This document shows positions 43,026 to 52,805 of a stretch of DNA of 64,000 nucleotides, piece after piece (positions within the stretch are counted from its first letter, which is position 1; each line of letters begins with the position of its first letter). The stretch is from CAWEHU01 sp963808965. Its GTDB lineage: Bacteria; Pseudomonadota; Alphaproteobacteria; Acetobacterales; Acetobacteraceae. The notes under the pieces were generated by a model. It saw nothing but the letters and a program-made list of their open reading frames with translations. It made no database searches and had not been told where the DNA came from. The stretch lies in the NCBI GenBank assembly GCA_963808965.1, contig CAWEHU010000019.1:129652-193651 (forward strand). Reading direction: 5' to 3'. Made by a program: the position numbers and the translations under genes.

Positions 43026-44120
43026 TCACACGGGATCGAGCGCGCGACAGTCCCGCGCGCGCCAGCACACCATCACGTCACGGCCAGGCGCGAGGTCCTG
43101 GAGATGGCCCTCCGCTGGAACTTTCACCGTGAAGTCTTCGTTGCCTGCAACCAACAGACGCAGCCGGACGTGGTCGCCGTGATAGATCGGCTCCAGCACG
43201 CGCGCGCTTAGCCGGTTGACCGCGTCCCCATCGAGTTCCCCGAGCGCGATGCGCTCCGGGCGAATCGAGAGCGTCGTCGCGGCTCCGACCCCGCCGACAT
43301 TGACCGGCAGCGCGAGCACCTCGCCGCCAGAGGCCAGCTCAACCCGCGCGAGCCCGCTCTCGACGGCGCGCACGCTTCCGTCGAGCCGATTGTTCTCGCC
43401 GATGAAGTTTGCGACGAACGAGTTTTTCGGCCGCTCGTACAGTTCGGCCGGAGGGTCGACCTGCTGCACATAGCCGTCATTGAAAACAACGATCCGGTCC
43501 GACATCGTCAGCGCCTCGGACTGGTCGTGCGTGACGTACACGACGGCGACTCCGATCGTATTATGGATGTGCTTGATCTCGAGCTGCATGTGCTCCCGAA
43601 GCTGCTTATCCAGCGCGCCGAGCGGCTCGTCCATGAGCACAAGCTTAGGCTCGAACACGAGGGCGCGTGCCAGCGCGACGCGTTGCTGCTGTCCACCGGA
43701 CAGCTGCGCCGGCCGGCGCCCGGCGAGGTGCTGGAGCTTGATCATGCCGAGCGCTCGCTTGACCCGGTCCTCGATCTCGGCCCGTGGCACGCGCCGCGCC
43801 TTGAGCGGGTAGGCGACGTTCTCTCCCACCGTCATGTGCGGGAACAGCGCATAATTCTGAAACACCATGCCGATCCCGCGCTTGTGCGGCGGCACGTCGT
43901 TGATCGGCTGGCCGTCGAGCCTGATCTCACCGCGCGTGACCGTCTCGAACCCGGCGAGCATCATCAGCGCGGTCGTCTTCCCCGAGCCGGAAGGACCGAG
44001 CAATGTCAGGAACTCGCCTTTGCCGAGATCGAGATTGAGACCTTTCACGACGAGCGTTTCGCCGTCGTAACTCTTTTGCACGTCGATGAATTGAACGAAC
44101 GGGCCGGCGTTGGCGCTCAT
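43026..44120 (-). CDS. Polyamine-type ABC transporter ATP-binding protein
   Basis: The ATPase of the second polyamine-type importer, 364 residues from ATG 44120 (MSANAGPFVQFIDVQKSYDG). Walker A GPSGSGKTT (about residues 42-50), signature LSGGQQQRVALARAL, Walker B LVLMDEPLGALDKQLRE and switch VYVTHDQSEALTMS are complete. A C-terminal TOBE domain follows (LSIRPERIALGELDGD). It is the first gene of its operon and lies 140 bp from gabT, on the same strand. Confidence 0.93.
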   Translation of the reverse strand: MSANAGPFVQFIDVQKSYDGETLVVKGLNLDLGKGEFLTLLGPSGSGKTTALMMLAGFETVTRGEIRLDGQPINDVPPHKRGIGMVFQNYALFPHMTVGENVAYPLKARRVPRAEIEDRVKRALGMIKLQHLAGRRPAQLSGGQQQRVALARALVFEPKLVLMDEPLGALDKQLREHMQLEIKHIHNTIGVAVVYVTHDQSEALTMSDRIVVFNDGYVQQVDPPAELYERPKNSFVANFIGENNRLDGSVRAVESGLARVELASGGEVLALPVNVGGVGAATTLSIRPERIALGELDGDAVNRLSARVLEPIYHGDHVRLRLLVAGNEDFTVKVPAEGHLQDLAPGRDVMVCWRARDCRALDPV

Positions 44121-44259
44121 GTGCCTACCGGTCACCGACGTCGTTCCCCACCCGCGCGGCTCATGCGCTCGTCCTCCCTGCGCCGCGGCCTTACGGGTGA
44201 AGAGTGGCCCGCTGCATCAGGCCGGTCAATGCGAATGAAGAGGCGGCACGCGCCTCGCG

Positions 44260-45546
44260 TCAGCCCCCGACGACTTGCTCCAACGATTGCTCGAGAATAT
44301 CGAGGCCCTCTTCCAGCACTTGTTCCGGAATCGTCAGCGGCGGCAGGAAGCGGACCACGTTCGCGTAAGGACCGCAGGACAGCAACACGAGGCCTTGGGC
44401 CTGCGCCTGGCCGAGAAGAGCGGTGGTGAGCCCCGGAGCCGGCTTCTTTGAAACCCGGTCCTCCACCAACTCGACCGCGACCATCGCGCCAAGGCCGCGG
44501 ATGTCCCCAATGCAGGCGAAGGCGTTGCGCTGGGACATGCGTGCGAGTCGGCCCTTGATGCGGTCCCCCACCATCATGGCCCGCTCGGCCAGCCCCTCTT
44601 CCTCGATCACGTCGAGAACGGCATTGGCGGCCGCGCAGGCGAGCGGGTTGCCGGCATACGTGCCGCCCAGCCCGCCGGGCTCCGCCGCGTCCATGACGTC
44701 GGCGCGGCCGGTCACGGCCGAGAGCGGGAAGCCGCCGGCCAGGCTCTTCGCCATCGTCATCAAGTCAGGTGCGATGCCAGCATGCTCGACCGCGAACAAC
44801 TTGCCGGTCCGCCCGAACCCGGTCTGCACTTCATCCGCGATGAGCAGGATGCCGTGCTCGTCGCAAACGCGACGCAAACCTTGCAGGAACTCAAAGGGAG
44901 CGACGTTGAATCCCCCTCGCCCTGGACCGGCTCGATGATGATCGCGGCAACACGCGCGGGCTCGATCGAGCTCTTGAACAGCCGATCAAGCGCCTCGAGG
45001 CTCGCGGTCGCGCTGCCGCCCCGATACGCGTCGGGGAATGGGATATGGTACACCTCGCCCGGGAACGGTCCGAAACCTTTCTTGTACGGGACGATCTTGC
45101 CGGTGAGCGCCAGGGCCATGAGCGTCCGCCCGTGAAAGCCGCTCGTGGCGGCGATCACGCCCGAGCGGCCCGTGTAGGCACGGGCGATCTTCACCGCGTT
45201 TTCGACCGCCTCCGCACCGGTGCTGGCAAGCATCGTTTTCTTCGGATACTCGCCGGGCACCAGCGCGTTCAGGCGCTCGGCAAGCCGGATATACGGATTC
45301 GTACGGCGCGACATTGAAACAGGTATGGCTGAAGGAGCGGAGCTGCTCTTCGACGGCCGCGACCACCTTCGGATGGCGGTGCCCGGTGTTGACCACCGCG
45401 ATTCCGGCGGCGAAATCAATGTAGCGGCGGCCATCGACGTCCCACAGCTCGGCATTCTCGGCGCGCGCGGCGAACAGCGCCTTGGTGAAAATGCCGCGCG
45501 GAACGGCATCGGTACGGCGTTGCTGGAGAACGGCTGACGCTTCCAT
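44260..45546 (-). pseudogene. gabT: 4-aminobutyrate aminotransferase, two compensating frameshifts
   Basis: A class III PLP aminotransferase that turns GABA into succinate semialdehyde. Frame one gives MEASAVLQQRRTDAVPRGIF and FSHTCFNVAPYE. After one inserted base near 45305 the next frame reads PYIRLAERLNALVPGEYPKK, GFHGRTLMALALTGK and AIIIEPVQGEG. Near 44912 a run of five C (six expected) deletes a base, and the first frame returns with FNVAPFEFLQGLRRVCDEHG-like sequence, DEVQTGFGRTGKLFAVEHAG and the PLP lysine in MTMAKSLAGGFPL. The total of 1287 bases equals 429 codons, as expected. The homopolymer change suggests sequencing error for at least one site. Confidence 0.88.
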
Positions 45547-45719
45547 GCGCTGGACTCCCTTGCGGCCTGTCACGCCGGACAACACCCGGCATGGATCAGC
45601 TCGCGCACTATGGCTGGACGAGGCGCCGAAGCCAATAATGACGCGAATGTCGGACAAACGCAGCCGAGTTTAACAACGGCCGCCTTGCATCCGCCCCCGG
45701 CTGCCTTGATGCTGCGGCC

Positions 45720-46475
45720 ATGATCGTCCAGGCTTGCTTGAACGGCGCCCGGCCCGCGAACTTCCACCCCGCGCTCCCCTTGACACCGGAGGCGATGGCT
45801 CGAGATGCGGCCGACTGCGTAGCCGCCGGAGCCGCCGAGGTGCATCTGCATTCGCGCGGCTCCGACGGGACCGAGAGCCTCGCACCGGCAGCGGTGGACG
45901 CGACCGTGCTCGCGCTCCGCCGATCCTGCCCCGGCACCCTCATTGGCCTGTCCACGGGGGCATGGATCGAAGGGAACGCATATCGAACGCTTACCTGCAT
46001 CGGAAGGTGGGGCGAGTTGCCGGACTATGCTTCCGTCAATTTGGCCGAACCTGACGCACCCGCAGTCATGGAGCGCTTGTCGCAACGCCGGATCGGCGTG
46101 GAGGCCGGCCTCGCGAGCATCGCCGACGCCGAGCGCCTGGCAGGCTTGGCTTCTGCCTTCCGCCCGTTTCGCATTCTGATCGAAATCGACGAGCAGGATC
46201 CGAGAGCGGCGTTGACCGCGGCCGACGGTATCGAAAGCGTGTTGCGCCGTGCCGGGCTACACCGACCCATGCTGCTTCACGGGTTCGACAACACGGTGTG
46301 GCCGCTGGTGGCCCGGGCAGCCGAGCACCGCTTCTCGACCCGCGTTGGACTCGAGGATGGCAACCGATTGCCGGATGGCGCCGTAGCATCCGGCAACCCC
46401 GCTCTGGTTTCCGCTGCAATCGCTCTGATGACCGCTCGAGCATCAAGTCGCGGCGGGCCATTGATCGGCGCCTGA
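45720..46475 (+). CDS. BKACE-family (3-keto-5-aminohexanoate cleavage enzyme-like) protein
   Basis: A TIM-barrel, zinc-dependent beta-keto acid cleavage enzyme (former DUF849), 251 residues. The metal-binding histidines are in AAEVHLHSRGSDGTES, and the later acidic ligand is in TRVGLEDGNRLPDG. LNGARPANFHPALPLTPE is the typical N-terminus. It would condense a beta-keto acid with acetyl-CoA; the true substrate is unknown. It is divergent from gabT, and together with the polyamine-type transporter it suggests amino-acid or lysine/GABA catabolism, which is inference. Confidence 0.88.
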   Translation: MIVQACLNGARPANFHPALPLTPEAMARDAADCVAAGAAEVHLHSRGSDGTESLAPAAVDATVLALRRSCPGTLIGLSTGAWIEGNAYRTLTCIGRWGELPDYASVNLAEPDAPAVMERLSQRRIGVEAGLASIADAERLAGLASAFRPFRILIEIDEQDPRAALTAADGIESVLRRAGLHRPMLLHGFDNTVWPLVARAAEHRFSTRVGLEDGNRLPDGAVASGNPALVSAAIALMTARASSRGGPLIGA

Positions 46476-46583
46476 AGCCGGGGAATCTGGGGACAGGGAA
46501 CATGCGCCTGACCGAACTCTTGGTTCACCGCAGGTCCGCTTCCTCGAACTGATCGCCGCGAAAGGGAGATGGAGGTCGCCGCC

Positions 46584-47573
46584 ATGTCACGTCGCTTTCT
46601 GGTTACGGGCGGAGCCGGTTACGTCGGCAGCCATCTGGTGCTGGCGCTCGCGGAGCGCGGCGAGGAGGTCGTGGTTCTCGACGATCTCCGTCAGGGACAT
46701 CGCGCCGCGGTTCCGGCGGGCATCCGGGTGATCGAGGCCGGAGCGGGGGATCCCGCCGCGCTCGATGCGCTGCTCGGGGACGGCCAGTGGGACGCGGTGT
46801 TCCATTTCGCGGCGCTGTCGCTGGTCGGCGAGAGCATGCGCGAGCCGTTCCGTTATCTAACCGAGAACACGACCGCCGGCGTGCGGCTGATCGAGGCTTG
46901 CGTGCGGCATGGCGTGCGCCGCTTCGTGCTGTCCTCGACGGCGGCGCTATTCGGCACGCCCGAGACGATCCCGATCCCCGAGCAGGCCCGCGTCGATCCC
47001 GGCTCTCCGTACGGGGAAAGCAAGTGGATGATCGAGCGCGCGCTGTTCTGGGCCGACCGCATCCACGGCCTGCGCAGCGCCTGTCTCCGCTATTTCAACG
47101 CGGCCGGCGCCGATCCGGATGGGAGGCTCGGCGAGGACCATCGCCCGGAGACGCATCTCATTCCGCTCACGATCGACGCGGCGCTCGGACGCCGGACCGC
47201 GCTCGAGGTGTTCGGCAACGATTACGCGACGCCGGACGGGACGTGCATCCGCGACTACATTCACGTCTCCGATCTCGCCGAGGCGCATCTGCTGGCGCTG
47301 CGGCAGCTCGATGAACGCAGCGTCACCTACAATCTCGGCAACGGGCGTGGCTACTCGGTGCTGGAGGTAATCGCGGCGGTGGAGGCTGTCACGGGCCGTA
47401 AGGTTCCGTATCGCTTCGCTCCGCGCCGCCCCGGCGATCCGCCCGTGCTCGTCGCGTCATCCGAACTAATCCGGCGCGAGACGGGCTGGACTCCGCGGCT
47501 CGGCGGGCTGCACGACATCGTGCGAACCGCGTACGCATGGCGCGAGACGCATCCGGCGGGGTATGGGGATTGA
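46584..47573 (+). CDS. galE: UDP-glucose 4-epimerase
   Basis: An extended short-chain dehydrogenase that interconverts UDP-glucose and UDP-galactose. It has 329 residues from ATG 46584, which has GGAGGT seven bases upstream; an ATG at 46569 lacks spacing. Motifs: NAD-binding VTGGAGYVGSHLVLAL, FHFAALSLVGESM, the serine in VLSSTAALFG, the catalytic YGESK, and LRYFNAAGADPDG. The C-terminal sugar-binding domain is intact. It is not linked to other sugar nucleotide genes here. Confidence 0.96.
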   Translation: MSRRFLVTGGAGYVGSHLVLALAERGEEVVVLDDLRQGHRAAVPAGIRVIEAGAGDPAALDALLGDGQWDAVFHFAALSLVGESMREPFRYLTENTTAGVRLIEACVRHGVRRFVLSSTAALFGTPETIPIPEQARVDPGSPYGESKWMIERALFWADRIHGLRSACLRYFNAAGADPDGRLGEDHRPETHLIPLTIDAALGRRTALEVFGNDYATPDGTCIRDYIHVSDLAEAHLLALRQLDERSVTYNLGNGRGYSVLEVIAAVEAVTGRKVPYRFAPRRPGDPPVLVASSELIRRETGWTPRLGGLHDIVRTAYAWRETHPAGYGD

Positions 47574-47598
47574 CCTGTATTGGCGTCGGGGGCCGATC

Positions 47599-47817
47599 TC
47601 AGCCCCGATTGCCGGCCAGTTCGGCCCGGATCTCGGCCGCGAGGCCGGGATTGGCGCGCCGGATCTGGCCTACGCGCAAGGCGGCAGCTGCGCCCGGCGC
47701 GGGCTCCCTCTCCCAAGCCTCGAGGTAAAGCAGGTCCTCGATTGCATTTCCGTCGCGAACGCTTTCGAGCACGCGCCGGAGCGCCGCCGTTCGCGGCGCA
47801 GTCGCTGTAGCAGTCAA
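47599..47817 (-). CDS. Small hypothetical protein
   Basis: A possible 72-residue protein starting at TTG 47817 with GGAG six bases upstream. The predicted sequence (RRVLESVRDGNAIEDLLYLE, then AAALRVGQIRRANPGLAAEI) looks helical and acidic/basic like a real protein. An open frame continues upstream to 47931 with a basic leader that looks less natural. I do not recognise a family. It is convergent with galE (26 bp apart). Confidence 0.4.
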   Translation of the reverse strand: MTATATAPRTAALRRVLESVRDGNAIEDLLYLEAWEREPAPGAAAALRVGQIRRANPGLAAEIRAELAGNRG

Positions 47818-47902
47818 TGTCGTCTCCCCAAACGCCCGGCCTGAGCGCGAAACCGAGTCCGTTCTCGCGCCGAAAAGCGATCTACCGGGTCTTTTGTTAT
47901 CT

Positions 47903-47923
47903 CGGCCGGTCTTTTGCCGGCCA
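47903..47923 (-). terminator. Weak hairpin downstream of ahcY
   Basis: GGCCGG (47904-47909) pairs with CCGGCC (47917-47922) around a TCTTTTG loop, about 50 bp after the ahcY stop. No T-tract follows on the minus strand, so Rho-independent termination is doubtful. Confidence 0.25.
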
Positions 47924-47973
47924 GCTCTCAATGATGATATCTACATGAATTCGTGAGCCGAGGCCAGCCTCGG

Positions 47974-49281
47974 TCAGTAGCGATAGAGGTCGTGCTTGAA
48001 CGGGCCGGATGCCCCCACGCCGATATACTCGGCTTGCTTCGGCGTCAGTTTGGTGAGGTTCGCGCCCACCTTCGCCAAATGCAGCGCCGCCACCTTCTCG
48101 TCGAGCTGCTTCGGTAGCGTATAGACCTGCCGCTGGTACTTGCCCGCAGGCGCATTGAACAGTTCGATCTGCGCCAGCACCTGATTGGTGAAGCTCGCAC
48201 TCATGACAAAACTCGGGTGGCCGGTCGCGTTGCCGAGGTTAACCAATCGCCCCTCGGAAAGCACGATCAGCCGCTTGCCGTCGGGAAACACGACTTCGTC
48301 CACCTGCGGCTTCACATTTTCCCAGCGGTGGTTGCGTAGCGCCTCGATCTGAATCTCACTGTCGAAATGGCCGATGTTGCAGACGATCGCCCGATGCTTC
48401 ATCGCGCGCATGTGGTCGATCGTGATGACGTCCACGTTCCCGGTCGCAGTCACGAAGATGTCGCCGCGCGATACGGCCTCATCCATGGTCACGACCTCAT
48501 AGCCCTCCATCGCCGCCTGCAACGCGCAGATCGGGTCGATTTCGGTCACGAGCACGCGGCAACCGGCGTTGCGCAGCGACGCGGCGGAGCCCTTACCGAC
48601 ATCGCCGAACCCGGCGACGACCGCGACCTTGCCGGCCATCATCACGTCGGTTCCCCGGCGGATGCCGTCCACCAGCGACTCGCGGCAGCCGTAGAGATTG
48701 TCGAACTTCGACTTGGTCACGCTGTCGTTCACGTTGATCGCGGGCACGAGCAGCGTGCCGTCACGCGCCATGTCGCGCAGCCGATGCACGCCGGTCGTGG
48801 TCTCCTCGGAAAGCCCGCGCACATCGGCGAGCAGCTCCGGATATTTCTGGTGCATCAGCAGCGTCAGATCGCCGCCGTCATCCAGGATCATGTTCGGAGT
48901 CCAGCCGTCCGGCCCGCGCACCGTCTGCTCGATGCACCACCAGAATTCGTCCTCGTTCATCCCCTTCCAGGCGAACACCGGGGTTCCGGCTGCGGCCACA
49001 CCGGCGGCCGCGTGGTCCTGGGTCGAGAAGATGTTGCAGGATGACCAGCGGACCGTCGCCCCGAGTGCCTGAAGCGTCTCGATCAGCACCGCTGTCTGGA
49101 TAGTCATGTGCAGGCAGCCGGCGATGCGCGCCCCTTTGAGCGGCTTCGATGGCCCGTATTCCTGGCGGACCGCCATGAGGCCGGGCATCTCGTCCTCGGC
49201 GATGGCGATCTCCTTTCGCCCCCATTCGGCAAGGGAGATGTCCTTCACCTTGTAGTCGGGAGCGATCGAAACGTCGGGCAT
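47974..49281 (-). CDS. ahcY: Adenosylhomocysteinase
   Basis: Hydrolyses S-adenosylhomocysteine to adenosine and homocysteine, relieving product inhibition of methyltransferases. It has 435 residues from ATG 49281, with AGGAG six bases upstream. Motifs: GCLHMTIQTAVLIETL, SSCNIFSTQDHAAAG, NVNDSVTKSKFDNLYGCRES, NAD-binding VAGFGDVGKGSAASLR and the C-terminal KHDLYRY. It is intact. An imperfect GATATC-centred palindrome lies just upstream (49310-49329). Confidence 0.98.
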   Translation of the reverse strand: MPDVSIAPDYKVKDISLAEWGRKEIAIAEDEMPGLMAVRQEYGPSKPLKGARIAGCLHMTIQTAVLIETLQALGATVRWSSCNIFSTQDHAAAGVAAAGTPVFAWKGMNEDEFWWCIEQTVRGPDGWTPNMILDDGGDLTLLMHQKYPELLADVRGLSEETTTGVHRLRDMARDGTLLVPAINVNDSVTKSKFDNLYGCRESLVDGIRRGTDVMMAGKVAVVAGFGDVGKGSAASLRNAGCRVLVTEIDPICALQAAMEGYEVVTMDEAVSRGDIFVTATGNVDVITIDHMRAMKHRAIVCNIGHFDSEIQIEALRNHRWENVKPQVDEVVFPDGKRLIVLSEGRLVNLGNATGHPSFVMSASFTNQVLAQIELFNAPAGKYQRQVYTLPKQLDEKVAALHLAKVGANLTKLTPKQAEYIGVGASGPFKHDLYRY

Positions 49282-49309
49282 CAGCAACTCCTGCTAGGGG
49301 CCGGGCCGT

Positions 49310-49329
49310 CATATAAGGATATCTGCATG
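49310..49329 (-). promoter_or_regulatory. Candidate operator upstream of ahcY
   Basis: The sequence CATATAAGGATATCTGCATG is an imperfect palindrome centred on GATATC, 29 bp before the ahcY start. Methionine-cycle genes in proteobacteria can be controlled by ArsR-type SahR regulators that bind GATATC-centred sites; the link here is inference. A similar core, GATATCTACATG, appears at about 47935-47946 beyond the ahcY stop. Confidence 0.4.
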
Positions 49330-49451
49330 TTTGCAATGACGGTCGGCCGGCATGGGCTCTCGCCCATCACAGGCGGGATATGCTGGAGTAGTAAAGGGAT
49401 GATGAACGGCGCCGGCTCGCGAGCGGGCCTGAGAGCGAACGGAGACCTCGG

Positions 49452-50626
49452 ATGCACCACACCTACACGGTCGCGCTGATTTGCTTGGCCTCGGCCGTAA
49501 TGGCGGCCCCTCGCACGGCCCAAGCGGGCAGAAACGATGTCCTGGTCGGGATGGACGAGAAAACCTTCTTCGAAGCGGATGGAATGCGGTTTGGGCCTGG
49601 GGGGAAGGACAGCGTCGCCATACTGGACGTCACCGATCCCGGGCACCCGAAAATCCGGGCCAGTTTGCCGCTCAGCAATTCCGTGCTCGGGCCGCCCACC
49701 AACCTCCAGATCACGCCCGATGGACGGCTGGGCCTGGTCGCGAATTCGGTTGTCACGACCCAGTCGGGCGATAAATGGACCACCACTCCGGACGACAAGC
49801 TCTACGTCATCGATCTGACCGCGGACCCGCCGAAGCTCGCCGATACGGTCACAGTGGGAAAGCAGCCTTCCGGGCTCTCCATCGCCCATCAGGGTGATCT
49901 CGCGCTGATCGCCAACCGCGGCGGAAAGAGTCTGTCGATCATCGCGATCGAGGGTGACAGGGTCCGCGCGGTTGGCGAGGTCCCGATGGGGGACGAAGTC
50001 GCGGCGGTTGTCATCACGCCGGACGGAAAGCGCGCCTTCGCGGCAAAGAATCTCGCGAACAAGGTGGCCGTGCTTTCGATCGACGGCCAGAAAGTAACGT
50101 ACGATAGTTCGCTCGACATCCCGATGGGCGGGCTCGGCGTCTATAACCTGGATGTCACCCCGGATGGTCACTACGTACCTCGCCGCCAATACCGGCGTGA
50201 GCGCCGGCCATGCCGACACGATCACGGTGATCGACGCCACCGCCAACCCGCCTCGCGCGATCGATCACGTGACCGTCGGGGACGGCCCGGAAGGATTTGC
50301 GATCTCGCCGGACGGAAAGTGGGCGGCGACACCGCTGTTACTCGGGTCATCCGCCAAGCCAAGCGACTGGGCGTATCACCGGGATGGCAGCACCGTGCTG
50401 CTCGATCTCGGCAAGCCGGCCGATCCGCATGTGGTGCAGTACGCTTCCTGCGGGCGCAATTCCTGAAGGCATCGCGTTCAGCCCTGACAGTCAGTACGTC
50501 TACGTCGGCAACTATCAAGACAAGAACGTGCAGGTTTATCGGATCGAGAACGGTAAGCTAACCGACACCGGCGTGAAACTCGCGTTGCCCGGCCAACCTG
50601 CCTCGATCCGCGGCGTCGCGCGGTAG
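49452..50626 (+). pseudogene. Secreted YVTN-type beta-propeller protein, two frameshifts
   Basis: A periplasmic seven-bladed propeller of the YVTN/NHL-like class, beginning at ATG 49452 (GGAG upstream) with a signal peptide ending AAPRTAQA. Blade repeats such as SVAILDVTDPGHPKIRAS, ITPDGRLGLVANS, VVITPDGKRAFAAKNLANKV continue to DVTPDGHYV. There one extra C near 50178 shifts the frame (LAANTGVSAGHADTITVIDA). A second extra base near 50445 shifts it again (LPAGAIPEGIAFSPDSQYVY) to the end IRGVAR. The span of 1175 bases is 391 codons plus two. The role is unknown; such proteins often bind ligands or partners in the periplasm. Confidence 0.82.
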
Positions 50627-50683
50627 GCTCGTCTTGATGGGATGCTTACTGTGCATGAACGTCGTTGATGTCTCGGGCGCTCC

Positions 50684-51857
50684 ATGAGCGCCATGCGTGC
50701 GGATGTGGCCGTCGTCGGCCTGGGCGCGATGGGAGCGGCCGCACTCTATCAGCTTGCACGCCGCGGCATCCGCGCGCTCGGCGTAGACCGCTTCGCGCCG
50801 CCGCACGCGCTTGGCTCAAGCCACGGCGATACGCGTATCACCCGCTGCGCGATCGGTGAGGGCGAGGCTTACGTGCCGTTGGTGCGCCGATCTCATGCCA
50901 TCTGGCGCGCGCTGGAAGAGGAGACGGGCGAAGCGCTGATGCAGCAGTGCGGCCTGCTCATCATGGCGCGGCGCGGCAGCCGGGCCGGGCACCACGGCAA
51001 GGCGGACTTCCTGGCCCGAACGGTCGCGGTCGCCCGACGCTACAGCATCCCGCATGAGCAGCTGGACGGCGCCGCCATCGCGGCGCGATTCCCCGCTTTC
51101 CGGAGCGGCGAGGACGAGGGATATTTCGAGCCAGGCGGCGGCTTCGTCTATCCGGAACGGTGCATCGCCGCGCAGTTGCGCGGTGCCGCCGAGGCGGGCG
51201 CCGCGGTCCTGACCGGACGCACGGTACACAAAATACGCCAGCAGGGCGCGTCCGTACTGGTCGAGACAAGCGAGGTCGCGGTCGAAGCCAATCAGGTAAT
51301 CATCGCGGCCGGCGCTTGGGCAGGACGGCTGCTCGGCCCACCGTTCGACGGGTTGCTCGTGCCCTACCGCCAGGTACTGCACTGGTTCCCAGTATCCGAG
51401 CCGAGCGCATACGCGCCCGGGCGGTGCCCCGCCTACATGTGGATGCACGGAGCGAAGCCCGAAGACTTCCTCTACGGATTTCCGGCGCTGCCAGGCACGG
51501 GCGAGGTCAAGGTGGGAACCGAGCAATATCGCGAGCCGTGCGACCCGGACCGCATGAACCGCGAGGTGACGCCGGCCGAGGCGCGCGCAATGCACGCGGC
51601 GCACGTCGCGGGAAGACTTCGCGCAGTCGACGGCGGCTCCGTCCCGCTCGGCCGCGTGCCTGTACACGGTGACTCCGGACTCGAATTTCATCATAGACCG
51701 GCACCCCACTCAGGACCGGGTACTCGTCGTCTCCGCCTGTTCAGGCCACGGTTTCAAGCATTCCGCCGCGGTGGGCGAAGCGGTGGCCGAGCTGGTCTGC
51801 GAAGGGCGAAGCACCGTGGATCTGGCGCCGTTCCGGCTGGCGCGGCTCCAGGGGTAG
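50684..51857 (+). pseudogene. Sarcosine oxidase / N-methyltryptophan oxidase-like FAD enzyme, one frameshift
   Basis: An FAD-dependent amine oxidase of the monomeric sarcosine oxidase family. The N-terminus has the dinucleotide fold VVGLGAMGAAALYQLARRGI and the family motif GSSHGDTRITR. The frame runs to RLRAVDGGSV. An extra C near 51640 shifts it; the C-terminus resumes as CLYTVTPDSNFIIDRHP and VVSACSGHGFKHSAAVGEAV, which contains the cysteine that holds FAD covalently. The total of 1174 bases is 391 codons plus one. It lies just before an amino-acid ABC operon. The reaction on an N-methyl amino acid is inferred from the family. Confidence 0.87.
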
Positions 51858-51947
51858 TCCACCTTGTAGCGTTTTCTTTCTGCCGATTATCTCGCTTTCA
51901 TGCCAATCTGACGGACTGTCTCCGCAGCCTGCAGGGGGAGCTTGAAC

Positions 51948-52787
51948 ATGGGCGTAAGTGGATCCTTTTCCCGGCGCGCGGTCTTGGCCGGGTTGCTTGC
52001 CCTAACAGCGGGGCCGGTGGGAGCGCAGCAGGGAGCGGACACGCTGTCCGCCATTCGCGCGCGCGGCCATCTGATCGTCGGCGTCAAGAATGATTACCGT
52101 CCTTACGGATTCGTGGACCCGTCCGGCCAGATCGTGGGGCTGGAGGTCGACCTTGCCCGCGAGGTGGCCCAGCGCATCGGGGTCGGGCTGGAGCTGGTGC
52201 CGGTGATCGCGTCGAACCGCATGGAGTTTTTGCGCCAGGGTCGCATCGACATGATCCTGGCGACGATGAGCGACACGGCCGACCGACGTCGCGTGATCGG
52301 CATGATCGAGCCCAATTATTACGCGGACGGGGTAACCGTGCTGGCCCCGAAGTCGGCCCAGTTGAAATCTTGGGAGCAGCTGCGGGGGCGGCGCGTCTGC
52401 GCAATACAGGGCGCTTACTCGAACCGGCGTGTGGTCCAGCTCTATGGGCCGGAACTGCAGGCGTTTCCCGCCGTACCCGACGCGCTGAACGCCTTGGCCG
52501 GGGGCAATTGCATCGCCTTCCTGTTCGACCATGCCTTGATCGTCTCGACGCTGGCCTCTGACCCGGCGAAGTGGAGTGAATACGAGACGCCGCTGCCCTC
52601 GGAGGACCAGCAGCCCTGGGCTATCGGAGTCCGGCAGGAGGATGTGTCGGCGCCGTTTGGCAAGCTGCTGTCGCAAATCAGCACGGAGTGGCTGCGCAGC
52701 GGCCATATTCTCGAGCTGGAGCGCAAGTGGGGCGTCGCGCCCTCGCCCTATCTGGTCGAGATGCAGCACAAGCTGGGCGGGGGCTAG
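51948..52787 (+). CDS. Amino-acid ABC transporter periplasmic binding protein
   Basis: A polar amino-acid binding protein (SBP_bac_3 class), 279 residues from ATG 51948 with GGGGGAG upstream. A twin-arginine-like RRAVLAGLLALTAGPVGAQ leader precedes the mature start DTLSAIRARGHLIVGVKNDY, then PYGFVDPSGQIVGLEVDLAR and RIDMILATMSDTADRRRVI. It heads an operon with two permeases and an ATPase. The exact amino acid is unknown; adjacent asparaginase and amine oxidase genes hint at acidic or amide amino acids. Confidence 0.92.
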   Translation: MGVSGSFSRRAVLAGLLALTAGPVGAQQGADTLSAIRARGHLIVGVKNDYRPYGFVDPSGQIVGLEVDLAREVAQRIGVGLELVPVIASNRMEFLRQGRIDMILATMSDTADRRRVIGMIEPNYYADGVTVLAPKSAQLKSWEQLRGRRVCAIQGAYSNRRVVQLYGPELQAFPAVPDALNALAGGNCIAFLFDHALIVSTLASDPAKWSEYETPLPSEDQQPWAIGVRQEDVSAPFGKLLSQISTEWLRSGHILELERKWGVAPSPYLVEMQHKLGGG

Positions 52788-52805
52788 GGACGGCGAACGA
52801 CTGGG

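Noticed and set aside
44260..45546. Programmed frameshifting as the reason for two-frame genes
   Set aside because: No slippery heptamer, stimulatory stem or family precedent is visible in gabT or the other broken genes; lesions are at unrelated positions and include insertions and deletions.
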